This document shows positions 9,253 to 18,700 of a stretch of 33,554 nucleotides of DNA, piece after piece. The notes beneath the pieces were generated by a model. It had not been told where the DNA came from. It was given only the letters and a program-made list of their open reading frames with translations, and did no database searches. Both the position numbers and the translations under genes were made by a program. Every line of letters starts with the position of its first letter. The stretch's first letter is position 1. Source of the stretch: Bdellovibrionales bacterium (GTDB lineage Bacteria; Bdellovibrionota; Bdellovibrionia; Bdellovibrionales; UBA1609); the NCBI GenBank assembly GCA_028819305.1, contig JAPPLY010000039.1, positions 1 to 33,554 of the forward strand, read 5' to 3'.

Positions 9253-9387
9253 GTGCATTATACTAATCGTAGGTTTTATGATCCAGATAGAATTTACGCC
9301 TTCCTAACTCCGTTCACGCTCCAGAAGAAACTTACAGAAACGGTAAAACTCAAACACGATCAGTATAAAAATCTAGCTATTAAATAG
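9253..9387 (+). pseudogene. Possible coding remnant or tiny ORF
   Basis: A 44-codon open stretch from a GTG, encoding a motif RRFYDPDRIYAF and a charged tail ending YKNLAIK before TAG. It has no ribosome-binding site and no recognised family. It may be the 3' remnant of a lost gene. Weak evidence. Confidence 0.2.
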
Positions 9388-9405
9388 GACAAATTGGAAA
9401 AGGGT

Positions 9406-9453
9406 GGAAAAGCTTGTCTCCGAAGAAACGAGGATCATATCCAAGGGGTATAA
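9406..9453 (+). repeat. Repeat family C copy supplying the RBS region of the DUF2157 gene
   Basis: GGAAAAGCTTGTCTCCGAAG through GGGGTATAA aligns base for base, with a handful of changes, to 22839-22886 inside the helicase gene. Its last base abuts the ATG at 9454, and AAGGGG inside it is the only ribosome-binding site for that gene. Confidence 0.7.
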
Positions 9454-10968
9454 ATGTTTTTAAAAACAAAAGTGCACAAATGGCTTAAACAGGGAATCAT
9501 CACCCCTGAGCAGGCCGAAGCTATTTTAAATAGGGAAAGACCTTCTTATAAGACTCCTCATAAATCATGGGTGCTTTACGGCTTTTTAATTATAGCTGCT
9601 GTTTCCGCCGGACTGGGAATCCTCTCCTTAGTCGCTTCTAATTGGAATTTTATTCCCGATGCTATCAAACTCACTTTTTATTTTTTACTCATGGGTTTTT
9701 TAGCTTTCGCTATTATAAAAATGAAAGACAATCCGCCTTGGTTCGAAGCCCTGCTGGCTCTGTTCCTATTTCTATGTATGGGGGGGATCGGTCTTATAGC
9801 TCAAATTTATAATCTCGAAGGGGGAGGATGGAGAGCTTTTTTATTATGGTCTGTTATTACTTTTGGACTTATGCTTTTCTCTCAAAAACAAATAACCACA
9901 GATATATGGTTGTTCGTTTTTTCTTTTAGCTTTTTTAAATGGGCTGCCTCTTTAGACAGCACTTATGCTCCTGTAACAGCTTGCCAGGTTTTATACTTAT
10001 TGTTTTTTCTCCTGTATTTTTTTTGTGACAAAACAAAGTTTTTTTTGAGCAAAATAAAAACTTTAACCAGATGGTCTTTAATTATGGGGTTGATCGCTTC
10101 TGTTTATCTTTTTTTCATGCAGTTTTATGCACCTTCAGCAAAAGTTTTTTATATAGATAATTGGTTATTATATTTACTTTTTATACTGATTCTACATATC
10201 ATGACTTTAGCTCTCCTAAAAATATATCCGTACCAAAATAAAATACCTATATACTTATGGCTGACAGGGCTTTTTGCAAATACCCTAGTATGGGTCTCTC
10301 TTCTTAGTAAAAAAATAGCAAAAGACGGGGGGCAGGAATTAGACCCTCCTTTCGTTCTCTTATTTTTATATACTTACTTTTTATGCTTCGTTCTCATTTC
10401 TCTTTATTATTACATACCAACGACTCCCATACCCTCTTTTATAAAAAGATATAAACACACATTAGTTACTTGGACTGTGATATTGGGGGGTATCAGTTTA
10501 TTAGCTTTTGATCAAATTTGGGATGGAACCGCGTATAGTCACCCTTCCTTTTTTTATTATTTACTTCCTATAGGGTTATTATTAGGTGCCATAGCTTATA
10601 TGTTTTATGAAAGCCCCTATAAAAAAATACAAAAAATATTATTATCTACTTTACTGGCTTTATTAACGGTGTATTTTACTATCGCTGTTCATTTACCGGA
10701 TGAAGAAAATTTTATAAAAATGTTTTTTACTGCCCTTATTTTAGTTTCCACCGGGCTTTTTGCTGTTAGTATAAAAAATTATATTTTATTTGCATGGGCG
10801 ATTATCTTTTTAATTATTCGAATATTTATATTTTATCTGGAAAAATTATATAGCTCGAACTTAATGGGAATCAGTTTTATTATCTTAGCTCTTATCATAG
10901 TTGTTTTTATTAGATTAATACAAAAAAATAAAGACAAAATCGCCCTTTGGACAAAAAAACTAGAGTAA
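9454..10968 (+). CDS. DUF2157 multi-pass membrane protein
   Basis: Inner-membrane protein of 504 residues. The N-terminal soluble segment (VHKWLKQGIITPEQAEAIL) is the typical DUF2157 start, followed by roughly a dozen hydrophobic helices from residue 40 to near the C-terminus, and a short basic tail. The biochemical role of the family is unknown. It commonly pairs with a GDYXXLXY-domain protein, and that is the next gene here (18 bp apart), so the two form an operon. Its ribosome-binding site lies within a repeat family C element. Confidence 0.8.
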   Translation: MFLKTKVHKWLKQGIITPEQAEAILNRERPSYKTPHKSWVLYGFLIIAAVSAGLGILSLVASNWNFIPDAIKLTFYFLLMGFLAFAIIKMKDNPPWFEALLALFLFLCMGGIGLIAQIYNLEGGGWRAFLLWSVITFGLMLFSQKQITTDIWLFVFSFSFFKWAASLDSTYAPVTACQVLYLLFFLLYFFCDKTKFFLSKIKTLTRWSLIMGLIASVYLFFMQFYAPSAKVFYIDNWLLYLLFILILHIMTLALLKIYPYQNKIPIYLWLTGLFANTLVWVSLLSKKIAKDGGQELDPPFVLLFLYTYFLCFVLISLYYYIPTTPIPSFIKRYKHTLVTWTVILGGISLLAFDQIWDGTAYSHPSFFYYLLPIGLLLGAIAYMFYESPYKKIQKILLSTLLALLTVYFTIAVHLPDEENFIKMFFTALILVSTGLFAVSIKNYILFAWAIIFLIIRIFIFYLEKLYSSNLMGISFIILALIIVVFIRLIQKNKDKIALWTKKLE

Positions 10969-10986
10969 ATACTTGAGAGGCCCCTT

Positions 10987-11529
10987 ATGTTGAACCAAAA
11001 AATAGCTTTCTTACACACAAAATATAATCTGGTTATAGCCCTTTTATTTCCTATCCTGACCTTAGCAGGACTGGCTCTTTTTAAAAGTTATGAACTCAAA
11101 ACCAACCAAACCAGAGTATTTCCTATCAAATGGAGTCATATACAGTCAGACTCACTACAGGGTTCTTTTTTGCAATTTTCCATTAATTATGGCATAAAAT
11201 GTGTCTCTTTAGAAAAAACGTCAAGGTGTCCCTTTAAAGCGCATATATGTCTGGAACCTTATAAAAGAATTGGTCTTCATCACAAACCAGATAAAAACTG
11301 CACCTTATTTATAAAAGGGATATGTGAGTGTGGTCTTCTCGTTTTTTTAGGGGGAGAAGGACATTCTCATCGTTATTACATTCCAGAAAAGCATTTTAAT
11401 AAAATGAGCAAGCTCTTTAAAAATAAAAATATAAAAAAAGAAGTTCTGCTTTCCATTACAAAAACAGGTGTTCCGATTGTAAAAGACATTTTGATCGAAG
11501 GTCAATCTATCAAAAAGAAAATGAAATAA
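10987..11529 (+). CDS. GDYXXLXY-domain membrane-anchored protein
   Basis: This 180-residue protein has one N-terminal transmembrane helix (about 13-30, LVIALLFPILTLAGLALF) and a soluble domain. The motif region reads LQGSFLQFSINYGI, a degenerate version of GDYXXLXY, and the later RYYIPEKHF and GVPIVKDILIEG match the family's closing strands. Cysteines at CVSLEKTSRCPFKAHIC are additional to the usual pattern. It lies 18 bp after the DUF2157 gene, the usual family pairing. Molecular function unknown. Confidence 0.7.
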   Translation: MLNQKIAFLHTKYNLVIALLFPILTLAGLALFKSYELKTNQTRVFPIKWSHIQSDSLQGSFLQFSINYGIKCVSLEKTSRCPFKAHICLEPYKRIGLHHKPDKNCTLFIKGICECGLLVFLGGEGHSHRYYIPEKHFNKMSKLFKNKNIKKEVLLSITKTGVPIVKDILIEGQSIKKKMK

Positions 11530-11681
11530 ATAAGAACTAAGGATTATAATAGGGGCTATCCACTAATAAATCGGTTCTAAACAAATTTTAACAATTTGAT
11601 TTTATTTATAGTTTTGTTATTTTAAAGAAATAACCTTAGTAAGAAAACTTTTCAAGAATGACTAATAAGGAAAGTTTCATC

Positions 11682-12965
11682 ATGAATGTGTTGGTGATCG
11701 GAAAAGGAGGAAGAGAACAGGCTTTAGTTCGGGCTTTAGCTACTTCTCCTCAAGTGGGTCAGATTTTTGTTTGGCCTGGGAGGGCTGGTTTTGAACCGCA
11801 AGCTATTTGTTTACAGAACCAGACTTTAAATAAAAATACCATTAGAAAATGGGTTAAAGAAAAAAACATAGATCTGGTTGTTATTGGTCCGGAACAAGAA
11901 CTGGCCGATGGCTGGTCCAATTTTTTTCGATCTCTAAATGTAGCTGTGTTCGGTCCTTCCCAGGAAGCCGCTCAATTGGAGTCCAGCAAGCTTTTTGCCA
12001 AACGTTTTATGATGGCGGCCGGGGTGCCTACATCGGAGTTTAAAGAAGTAGATAGTGTGGAAAAGGCTCTAACGGCGAGTGCCCATTTTCCTTTTCCCAT
12101 AGTGTTAAAAGCGGATGGATTGGCGGCTGGAAAAGGGGTGTTCATCTGTTATAGTAAAGCAGAGTTAAAAAAAGCGGCAGAGCTTATTTTTGAAAAAAAA
12201 AAATTGGGGCCCGCCGGGGAAAAAGCTTTTTTAGAAGATTTTCAGAGGGGAGAGGAGCTTTCCTTATTTGTATTAACCAATGGGAGGGAGTACAAACTTC
12301 TTCCTTTTGCCAGAGACTACAAAAAAATTAAAGATAGCAACCAAGGTCCTAATACCGGGGGAATGGGAGCTTTTGCTCCTTATATCATTTCATCAACTTT
12401 GCAAAAAAGGATTGAGGAGCAAGTTGTTAGGCCCAGCATTAAAGGAATAGTAGATCATAAATTATTTTACCACGGCCTTTTATATATAGGATTGATGATA
12501 ACAAACAAAACTCCTATTGTACTGGAGTACAACATACGCTTTGGTGATCCAGAAGCACAGGTTCTGCTTCCTTTACTGGATGGGGATTGGGCTGAAGTGT
12601 TTTTTTCTGTGGCCAGGGGAGAGTTACCTAATTTAATTTGGAAAAAAAATTATTTTACAGCCTGTGTGGTATTAGCAGGAGAAGGTTACCCTTCTCAACC
12701 GATAACAGGAGTGCCCATTGAGGGGAATCTTGGTTTTGAATCTCCCCATTCTTATTTTCTCCACGCTGGCACTAAAAAAACAGATAAAGGGTGGCTTACA
12801 GATGGAGGAAGAGTGCTCAATGCCCTTGGTTTAGGGAACACAAAAGAGGAGGCCATCCGTCAAGCTTATGAACAAGCAAAGCGAGTTTATTGGCCTGGAA
12901 TGCAAATGCGATCTGATATAGGTGTAGTGGAGTCTATTAGAGGTTTTGAGGAGAGTCTTTTTTAA
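11682..12965 (+). CDS. purD: Phosphoribosylamine-glycine ligase
   Basis: Second step of de novo purine synthesis: ATP-dependent joining of phosphoribosylamine and glycine. The 427-residue ATP-grasp enzyme begins NVLVIGKGGREQAL (the family's N-terminal loop) and carries the ATP-grasp segments VLKADGLAAGKGV, NTGGMGAFAPY and EYNIRFGDPEAQ. I use the ATG at 11682 because AAGGAAA precedes it and homologues start there; an ATG at 11658 adds eight residues without a ribosome-binding site. Other pur genes are not nearby. The last 63 bp appear to be duplicated just downstream. Confidence 0.95.
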   Translation: MNVLVIGKGGREQALVRALATSPQVGQIFVWPGRAGFEPQAICLQNQTLNKNTIRKWVKEKNIDLVVIGPEQELADGWSNFFRSLNVAVFGPSQEAAQLESSKLFAKRFMMAAGVPTSEFKEVDSVEKALTASAHFPFPIVLKADGLAAGKGVFICYSKAELKKAAELIFEKKKLGPAGEKAFLEDFQRGEELSLFVLTNGREYKLLPFARDYKKIKDSNQGPNTGGMGAFAPYIISSTLQKRIEEQVVRPSIKGIVDHKLFYHGLLYIGLMITNKTPIVLEYNIRFGDPEAQVLLPLLDGDWAEVFFSVARGELPNLIWKKNYFTACVVLAGEGYPSQPITGVPIEGNLGFESPHSYFLHAGTKKTDKGWLTDGGRVLNALGLGNTKEEAIRQAYEQAKRVYWPGMQMRSDIGVVESIRGFEESLF

Positions 12966-13028
12966 ACTAATGTGAGGTCAAACGCTCCGAAAGAGTCTAT
13001 TAGGGATTTTGAGGGATATCCTTTTTAA
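12903..13028 (+). repeat. Diverged 63-bp tandem duplication of the purD 3' end
   Basis: The segment ending at the purD stop (12903-12965) is followed by a diverged copy (12966-13028). Both have GAGTCTATTAG, then TTTTGAGG, and end in TTTTTTAA or CTTTTTAA, 63 bp (21 codons) apart and in the same frame. The second copy overlaps the last codons of convergent grxD. Confidence 0.6.
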
Positions 13029-13347
13029 ACTCTGACAGGAGTTTCTCCAACTCTCCACTTTCAAATTGCTCTTGTACGATATCGCAACCTCCGATAAATT
13101 CCCCTTTGACATAGAGCTGAGGAATAGTAGGCCACTGAGCGTACTCTTTAATCCCGCTTCTAATACTCTCATCGTTCAGTACATTATAAGAGTGAAAGGA
13201 TACCTGCATAAAGTTTAAAATCTGACTAACTCTCGCTGAAAATCCACACATAGGCTGTTCAGGGCTGCCCTTCATAAAAAGCAGGATCGGATTATCTTTC
13301 AACATTTTTTGAATTTTCTCTTTTACAGTGTCCGTTTTTTCTTCCAT
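13000..13347 (-). CDS. grxD: Monothiol glutaredoxin (CGFS type)
   Basis: CGFS glutaredoxins bind a bridging 2Fe-2S cluster with glutathione and deliver it to apo-proteins. The 115-residue protein has the active-site motif Cys34-Gly-Phe-Ser, the preceding MKGSPEQPMCGFS, the WPTIPQLYV cis-Pro strand and GGCDIV, all diagnostic of the Grx4 subfamily. GGAG lies six bases upstream of the ATG. The gene converges with purD, and its last codons fall in the duplicated 63-bp segment. Together with the ferredoxin at 24.6 kb it indicates ISC-type cluster biogenesis. Confidence 0.93.
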   Translation of the reverse strand: MEEKTDTVKEKIQKMLKDNPILLFMKGSPEQPMCGFSARVSQILNFMQVSFHSYNVLNDESIRSGIKEYAQWPTIPQLYVKGEFIGGCDIVQEQFESGELEKLLSEFKKDIPQNP

Positions 13348-13434
13348 TATCTTCTCCTTTTTTTATAGAACTGTTAAACAGGCTGACAAGTTGTTACCTA
13401 CCTGCACCTCCTCACTTTGTTGCCTACCCTTTCT

Positions 13435-13625
13435 TCGTAAACTGAAAGCCCTCTAAGGGCTTTCAGTCCCGCGAAAGCGGGAATCCAGATATGCTAAACT
13501 GGAAGCCATTTTGGTAGCTTTCCGTCCCAAAGAAACACTGTCATTCCCGTGAAGCTTGTCCTCGCGAAAGCGGGGAACGGGAATCTAATCGCCTTGCGCT
13601 CAAGGGCCTAACTCAAATTTTGAAT
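13435..13625 (+). repeat. Repeat family C composite
   Basis: A chain of hairpins: CTGAAAGCCC/GGGCTTTCAG, then CCCGCGAAAGCGGGAATCCAG, a second AAACTGGAAGCC arm, GTCATTCCCG, and GAAGCTTGTCCTCGCGAAAG followed by CGGGGAACGGGAATCTAA. The end AATCGCCTTGCGCTCAAGGG recurs at 13916-13935. Confidence 0.75.
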
Positions 13626-13697
13626 CCTGTTTTCTATTAAAGAAGCTCCATCGCTTTAAGTCAATATATTAAGAATCATTTATTAGTACATATTCTA

Positions 13698-13800
13698 TTC
13701 AGGAAAACAGCTTTGCCTCTATCTGGACAGCCCTTGTCTTTCTTAGGTAGAAAACCAATGGCCTTGGACCCTCTGCCGGCAAACTGTTTTCCTAAAGGAA
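13698..13800 (+). repeat. Palindromic repeat family A, copy 2
   Basis: Begins TTCAGGAAAACAGCTTTGCC and ends CGGCAAACTGTTTTCCTAAA. Closely matches 33307-33412 in the same orientation and 3771-3866 in the opposite one. Confidence 0.85.
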
Positions 13801-13845
13801 TGAAGTTATACAAAAAGGCAATTCGTTACCTTTCCTTCCTTCATA

Positions 13846-13960
13846 AACGGGAAGCTACTTTAGTGGCTTCCCGTCCCGCGAAACTTGTCCCCGCGAAAGC
13901 GGGGAACGGGAATCTAACCACCTTGCGCTCAAGGGCCGAACTCACTTTTGCCCATTGTAT
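13846..13960 (+). repeat. Repeat family C composite, second copy
   Basis: ACGGGAAGCTACTTTAGTGG forms a hairpin, followed by CCCGCGAAACTTGTCCCCGC and GAAAGCGGGGAACGGGAATC, then CACCTTGCGCTCAAGGGCCG. Strong similarity to the right half of the element at 13435-13625. Confidence 0.75.
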
Positions 13961-14079
13961 TTTTCTCTATGTTTCTACCAGCATCTGACTAAATATTCGA
14001 ATCTCGGATTTTTTGTCTCTCAAAAGTACCTTAAAACCCCCTCTTTCCACTACTCCCATCTTGCACATATAAAAGCACC

Positions 14080-15066
14080 ATGAAAACACACATAAACAAA
14101 CAAAAGCTTCAGAACAAAAAACCCACCTTTAGCCACGATAGATTTTTTAAGGCTTTCTACTCTGACCCAGAACTCAGCAGAGAACTACTTCAGCTTATCT
14201 TTTCAAAAAAAGAACTAAAAGCTTATGATTTAAAAAAGATAAAAATAGAAAAAGACACTTTTGAAGAAAAAAGAGCAGACCTTGTTTTTTCTCTCCCTTT
14301 TAAAAATTATCCAAAAAGCCGGGTAAAAATATTCATTCTTTTAGAACACAAAAGCCACTATGATAAAAACGCATTTAGCCAACTTTTAGATTATCAGGTG
14401 TTAGGTCGAAAACAAAGCATTCAGCAAGTGGGTTATCCCCAGCCTATAATCACTGTGCTGTTCTTTCATGGCAAAGAACCTTTGAAATGGAAAAAATCCC
14501 TCCAAGAAGAAGATTTTGGACCTCTTTTTTCCAGGATTCCTGCTGAATCCAGAAAAAATATGATAAACTATGAACCAAAGATAATAAACACGCAAGACCC
14601 TAAAATCCGAAAAGCCTATAAGGGCAGGAAATTTAAGGGGTATAGTATCATAAACCTGTTATCAGAGATATGGAGTTTAAAGAAGAAACCAACTGTATCA
14701 AAAATAAGTGAGGCTTATGCTGAGTTTGAGGAGATACTGAAGGATTTAAAGGGGAAGGAAAGAAGGATTGTAGAATTAAGGGTATTGGAGTATTTAAAAG
14801 ATAATACAAGCTTAGATGCAAAGACTTGGGAAAAAGTGGAAAAGCTGCTTGTAGAAGCAGGGGTATTAAAACAAGGAGGACTTATGCAGGATGTACTGGA
14901 AATTGTCAAAGAAAAAGGCCGTTGGGAAGGACGACAGGAAGGACGACAGGAAGAACGGCAACAGGTTGTTCTAAATATGCTTAAGAAAAAGTTAGATATT
15001 TCTGTTATTGCTGAAGTGACAGGTTTGTCTGAAAAAGAAATAAAGAAACTAAAAAATGGTTCTTAA
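14080..15066 (+). CDS. Rpn-family recombination-promoting nuclease / putative transposase
   Basis: Member of the PD-(D/E)XK Rpn family (PF04754, formerly annotated transposase), whose members act as metal-dependent DNA nucleases that stimulate recombination. The 328 residues start with the family signature HDRFFKAFYSDPELSRELL; catalytic candidates are Asp67 (RADLVF) and Glu89-His-Lys91 (ILLEHKS). Before the C-terminal helical region is a 12-bp tandem repeat (14926-14961) coding EGRQEGRQEERQ. The last ~30 residues (LDISVIAEVTGLSEKEIKKL) resemble the family's helix-turn-helix-like tail. TATAAA at 14068-14073 is close enough to the ATG to suggest a leaderless message. It is a typical solitary accessory gene flanked by repeats. 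Confidence 0.85.
   Translation: MKTHINKQKLQNKKPTFSHDRFFKAFYSDPELSRELLQLIFSKKELKAYDLKKIKIEKDTFEEKRADLVFSLPFKNYPKSRVKIFILLEHKSHYDKNAFSQLLDYQVLGRKQSIQQVGYPQPIITVLFFHGKEPLKWKKSLQEEDFGPLFSRIPAESRKNMINYEPKIINTQDPKIRKAYKGRKFKGYSIINLLSEIWSLKKKPTVSKISEAYAEFEEILKDLKGKERRIVELRVLEYLKDNTSLDAKTWEKVEKLLVEAGVLKQGGLMQDVLEIVKEKGRWEGRQEGRQEERQQVVLNMLKKKLDISVIAEVTGLSEKEIKKLKNGS
14926..14961 (+). repeat. 12-bp tandem repeat in the Rpn gene
   Basis: GAAGGACGACAG twice, followed by the variant GAAGAACGGCAA. In frame, coding repeated Glu-Gly-Arg-Gln. Such repeats before the C-terminus are common in Rpn proteins. Confidence 0.8.
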
Positions 15067-15073
15067 TATGCGG

Positions 15074-15110
15074 TAGTATAGAGTTGTGTTGTAAACGCTT
15101 TTCTATACTA
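15074..15110 (+). terminator. Hairpin after the Rpn gene
   Basis: TAGTATAG (15074-15081) and CTATACTA (15103-15110) form a perfect 8-bp stem with a long loop. There is no T run beyond it, so terminator activity is uncertain. The right arm overlaps the stop codon of the minus-strand remnant at 15108. Confidence 0.3.
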
Positions 15111-15318
15111 GCTCACTTCAGGAAAACTCCAGTTTAAAAGTTGTAACAACTCATCAGGATAATCAAAAACATGAGCTATCTTTTGTCTATGATCTATAAT
15201 CTATAATGTAATCCTCAATATAATAGTAATTATTTGTAATTACCCCCTTAACTTTATTTTTTAAAAATTCAAATGCTTCCGGGAATTTATCACCACAATG
15301 AAGTATCACCAAAGACAG
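15108..15318 (-). pseudogene. Frameshifted remnant of an unrecognised gene
   Basis: On the minus strand, coding-like sequence (VILHCGDKFPEAFEFLKNK, then YYIEDYI) runs into a stop, and the next frame continues as HRQKIAHVFDYPDELLQLLN to a TAG. The break coincides with a 7-bp direct duplication, ATCTATA twice at 15192-15205. Removing one copy rejoins the frames. No family is recognised. Confidence 0.5.
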
Positions 15319-15444
15319 ATTTTAAGCTATCTTTTGAGTTTTTAAATTATTTTGTGGTGACCAAAAATCGTTGAACCAAGGTTTAATTTTATTGGATCAT
15401 AAAATAGCAGATTTATTTTCTGAATCTTTTAATAGATTTGCCTC

Positions 15445-15654
15445 TTGACCCCCCTATCTATATATTGTGGACAAAAGATACTCAAACTATATCGTTCTAC
15501 TGATTCTAATGGATATTCTTGTGATGTGCTTTACTACTTTTGGATTATGCAAGCAACTTGTCAAAAGTGTGATATACTCGTTGATTTGTTTTCTTCTTGG
15601 GTAATGGCTAAACATGCTTATCCTGATTTAAAACCTATCTCTTTTAGGGCTTAG
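15445..15654 (+). pseudogene. Fragment of a zinc-ribbon DNA methylase
   Basis: The segment LKLYRSTDSNGYSCDVLYYF, then ATCQKCDILVDLFSSWVMAK and HAYPD, resembles to my eye the internal zinc-ribbon portion of large adenine-specific DNA methylases (COG1743/DUF1156-like); this is from memory, not a search. No methylase motif I or NPPY is present and the frame ends at once, so it is a remnant. It opens with TTG and has no ribosome-binding site. It lies directly upstream of an intact, unrelated methylase, suggesting an earlier system was replaced or eroded at this spot. The bases between 15319 and 15444 also hold a short coding-like stretch (LLDHKIADLFSESFNRF) but nothing intact. Confidence 0.45.
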
Positions 15655-15708
15655 GGCTTATACACAGTAAATTTAAGTCTTGTTTTGCATTTTCCGATCT
15701 AGCTCTCT

Positions 15709-18700
15709 ATGGATATTTCACAACTGAGAGAGCATCTTACCCATTTCCAGTTTAATAAAATGTTTGAGGTTTTAGGATGGGAGCATCCAACAGGCCCAAA
15801 ATTAGGTGAGTTCAAAATCACTGGTCACCCTGTTTCCTATTCTGTATTAGCAGAGATAAGCAGTGTTCCTGTTTTGAAATTTAGTCAGGACACATTAAAA
15901 CAATTTGAAAGTAACTCTGCAAGAAAGAAATTTCATAAGGAATTGAAAAATCAGCATCACAAACATCTTGCTTTATTTTCTGATGAAGAGAACTTTTTCT
16001 CTCTCTCTTATCTATCCAAAGAAGGGCAAGTCAGAACTCACAGTTACTTTAAGGGACAAAATAGTGACTATTTCATCAGTAAATTAGCAGGGATTCATTT
16101 TGGAATAGAAGATGAACCAAATATATCAGAGATAGGAAACAAGCTGGAAAAAGCTTTTGACACAGAAGAAGTTACAAAAAGATTTTTTGAGAATTTTAAA
16201 AGCAATCATAACAGTTTTTTGAAATATATAGATGGAATAAAAAGCGAAGAGGAAAAAAAATGGTTTGCTTCTTTGATATTAAACCGCTTGATGTTTATTT
16301 GGTTTCTTCAAAAAAAGGGTTTTGTAAATACAGATTTTTATTATTTGGAAACTAAACTTAATGAGAGCAAAAAAAGAGGAAAGGATCGCTACTATTCAGA
16401 ATTTTTGACACTCCTTTTTTTTGAAGGTTTTGCTAAAAAACCTAAAGAGAGAAGCAACCAGGCAACAAAACTTCTTGGAAAAATTAAATATCTAAACGGA
16501 GGGCTGTTTGTTCCCCACCCTATTGAAGAGAAATACAAAAATAAAATTAAAGTTCAAGACAAAGCATTTGATGAGACATTTGTAATTTTTAGGAAATATA
16601 ACTGGAGCTTACAAGGAAAAGAAGGAAAATCTGATAATGAGATCAGCCCGGATATTATGGGGTATATCTTTGAAAAATATATCAATGAACTGCAACAAAA
16701 AAGCCTTGGAGCCTATTATACAAGAGATGAAATTACAAGTTACTTAAGCCGAACTACTATTCAAAAGTGCGTGCTGGAAAAGGTGAATAACAAGGGATAT
16801 AAGTTTGAAACTATAGCGGATATGTTGCACAAGCGGGATGCCCCCTTATGCAAACTACTTTTAACTAATGAAGATAGTATCCTTAATACTTTAACAGTTT
16901 TAGACCCAGCGGTTGGTTCAGGTGCTTTTTTGGTTTCTGCCATGAAGGAGTTAATTGATATTTATAGCCCCATTATTGGCAAAATAGAAACCTTGGCAGA
17001 TAGAGACCTTACAGACTGGCTTAAAAGTTTTAAAGAGAAAAATAAAAGTGCTCTTTATGGAATAAAAAAGAATATTATCCTTAAAAATCTTTATGGTGTG
17101 GATATTATGAAAGAGGCTACAGAAGTTTGTAAGCTAAGACTTTTTCTTTCCCTTGTTAGTTCTGCTCTTAAGATAGAGGAATTAGAGCCTTTGCCCAATA
17201 TGGACTTTAATATTATGTGTGGTAATTCCCTTATAGGTTTTTTAAAAGAAGCAAAACAAGCGCAAGAGGGTGAGGAACAACTTAAATGGGATGCTGTTTT
17301 AGGTGAATCCTATCAACAGATAAAAGATAGATACAACAGGATGGTGAACCAATATAAAAACAAAGCTTTATCTTTTGAAAAATTGAAAGAGCTAAAATAT
17401 AAAATATCAAACTTTATGGAAGAAAACAATTTTAAGCTCAACCGTGTATTAGCGGATAAATGTAAAGAAAAGGGACTAAAATACTCAGAAATTACAGATA
17501 TTCAAGGCAAAAAGAAAATTTTTGGTAAAAAAAGATTTGTATTGCCAGAGGATTTCTCTTCCAAAGAGGATTCCAGAAATTTAAAACCATTTCACTGGGA
17601 TTTTGCTTTTAATGAGATTATGAATAAAGGAGGTTTTGATATTATTATTACTAATCCACCTTGGGAAAAAGTTAAAACAGAGGATAGAGAATTTTTCCAC
17701 AAATACGATAAATCCATTGATAAAAAGAAAACCAAAAAAGAAGCAGTAAAGAAGAAAAAGAAGGAATTATTAAAGCAGTCTGAAATCAAACAAGATTATT
17801 TGAAAACAGAAGAGTTTTATCAGTTCCAAAGAGACTATTTTTCCAAGCTGTATCAATATCAATCCGGCAAAATAATCAACATAAATGGAACAGAAAAACA
17901 AGCCTCAGCGGACATGGATACTTACAGACTTTTTACAGAGAGATGTTTTGAACTCTTAGTTGAAAATGGGTTTTTTGGAATTGTCCTTCCAAGTGGCTTG
18001 CATAAAGATGATGGAGCTATTGGATTAAGAAGAGAGCTGCTTTTTAAAAAAGCAAAGATAGAAGGATTGATTGATTTTCAAAATCAAATGAGTAATGGAA
18101 AAGGAAAGATATTTGAAGGAGTTCATCCACAGTTGAAATTTCTTTTGCTTAATTTAAAAAAAGATAAGCCACAAGATGAGTTTCCCTGTCAATTTATGGA
18201 GAGGGACTTAAATATTCTCAATGAATATAAATTTCCTAAAAATCCTTCAATGAAACAATCTATAAACGAGATAAGAAAACTATCTCCTCGTGATTGTTCT
18301 ATCATTGAGTTTAAAACCCAAAGAGATATCGATTTGTTTAAAAAAACAAGTAAGTTTCCTATGTTAGGGAAACATATAGACAATCTGTGGAATCCTGAAT
18401 TTTATAGTGAACTTCATGAAAAAAATGACTCTCATTTATTCAAAACCCAAAAATTATCAGATGATCATCTACCTCTCTATAAAGGAGAAGCTATTTATCA
18501 ATATGAGTTTAACCATAATCTGTCTTATGTAAATCGCCATGTTAGTATAAATTCAAAAAAAGTACGAGGAAAAGGTTTTCCCTTTAAAAACAAATGTTAT
18601 AAAAATTATCGGTTGGTTATTAGAACTGTAGCCAGTAATACCAATGAAAGAAGCCTCATTTCTGCTGTCATTCCAAAAAATAGATTTTTCGCACATAGTT

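Larger units (their letters stand above)
13348..14067. other. Repeat-packed intergenic region
   Basis: About 720 bp without a credible gene. It holds a composite of family C units (13435-13625), family A copy 2 (13698-13800) and another family C composite (13846-13960). Open frames across it are products of the repeats. It marks the boundary between the conserved purD/grxD block and the accessory region. Confidence 0.65.

Noticed and set aside
11530-11681. Riboswitch or PurR-type control upstream of purD
   Set aside because: Only a weak inverted repeat (CTAAGG.../...CCTTAG) is present, with no recognisable riboswitch core or PurR box.
13435-13960. CRISPR-like array
   Set aside because: The units are imperfect palindromes of differing length and spacing, without regular spacers or cas genes.
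13713-13988. 91-codon open frame upstream of the Rpn gene
   Set aside because: It runs through family A and C repeats only.
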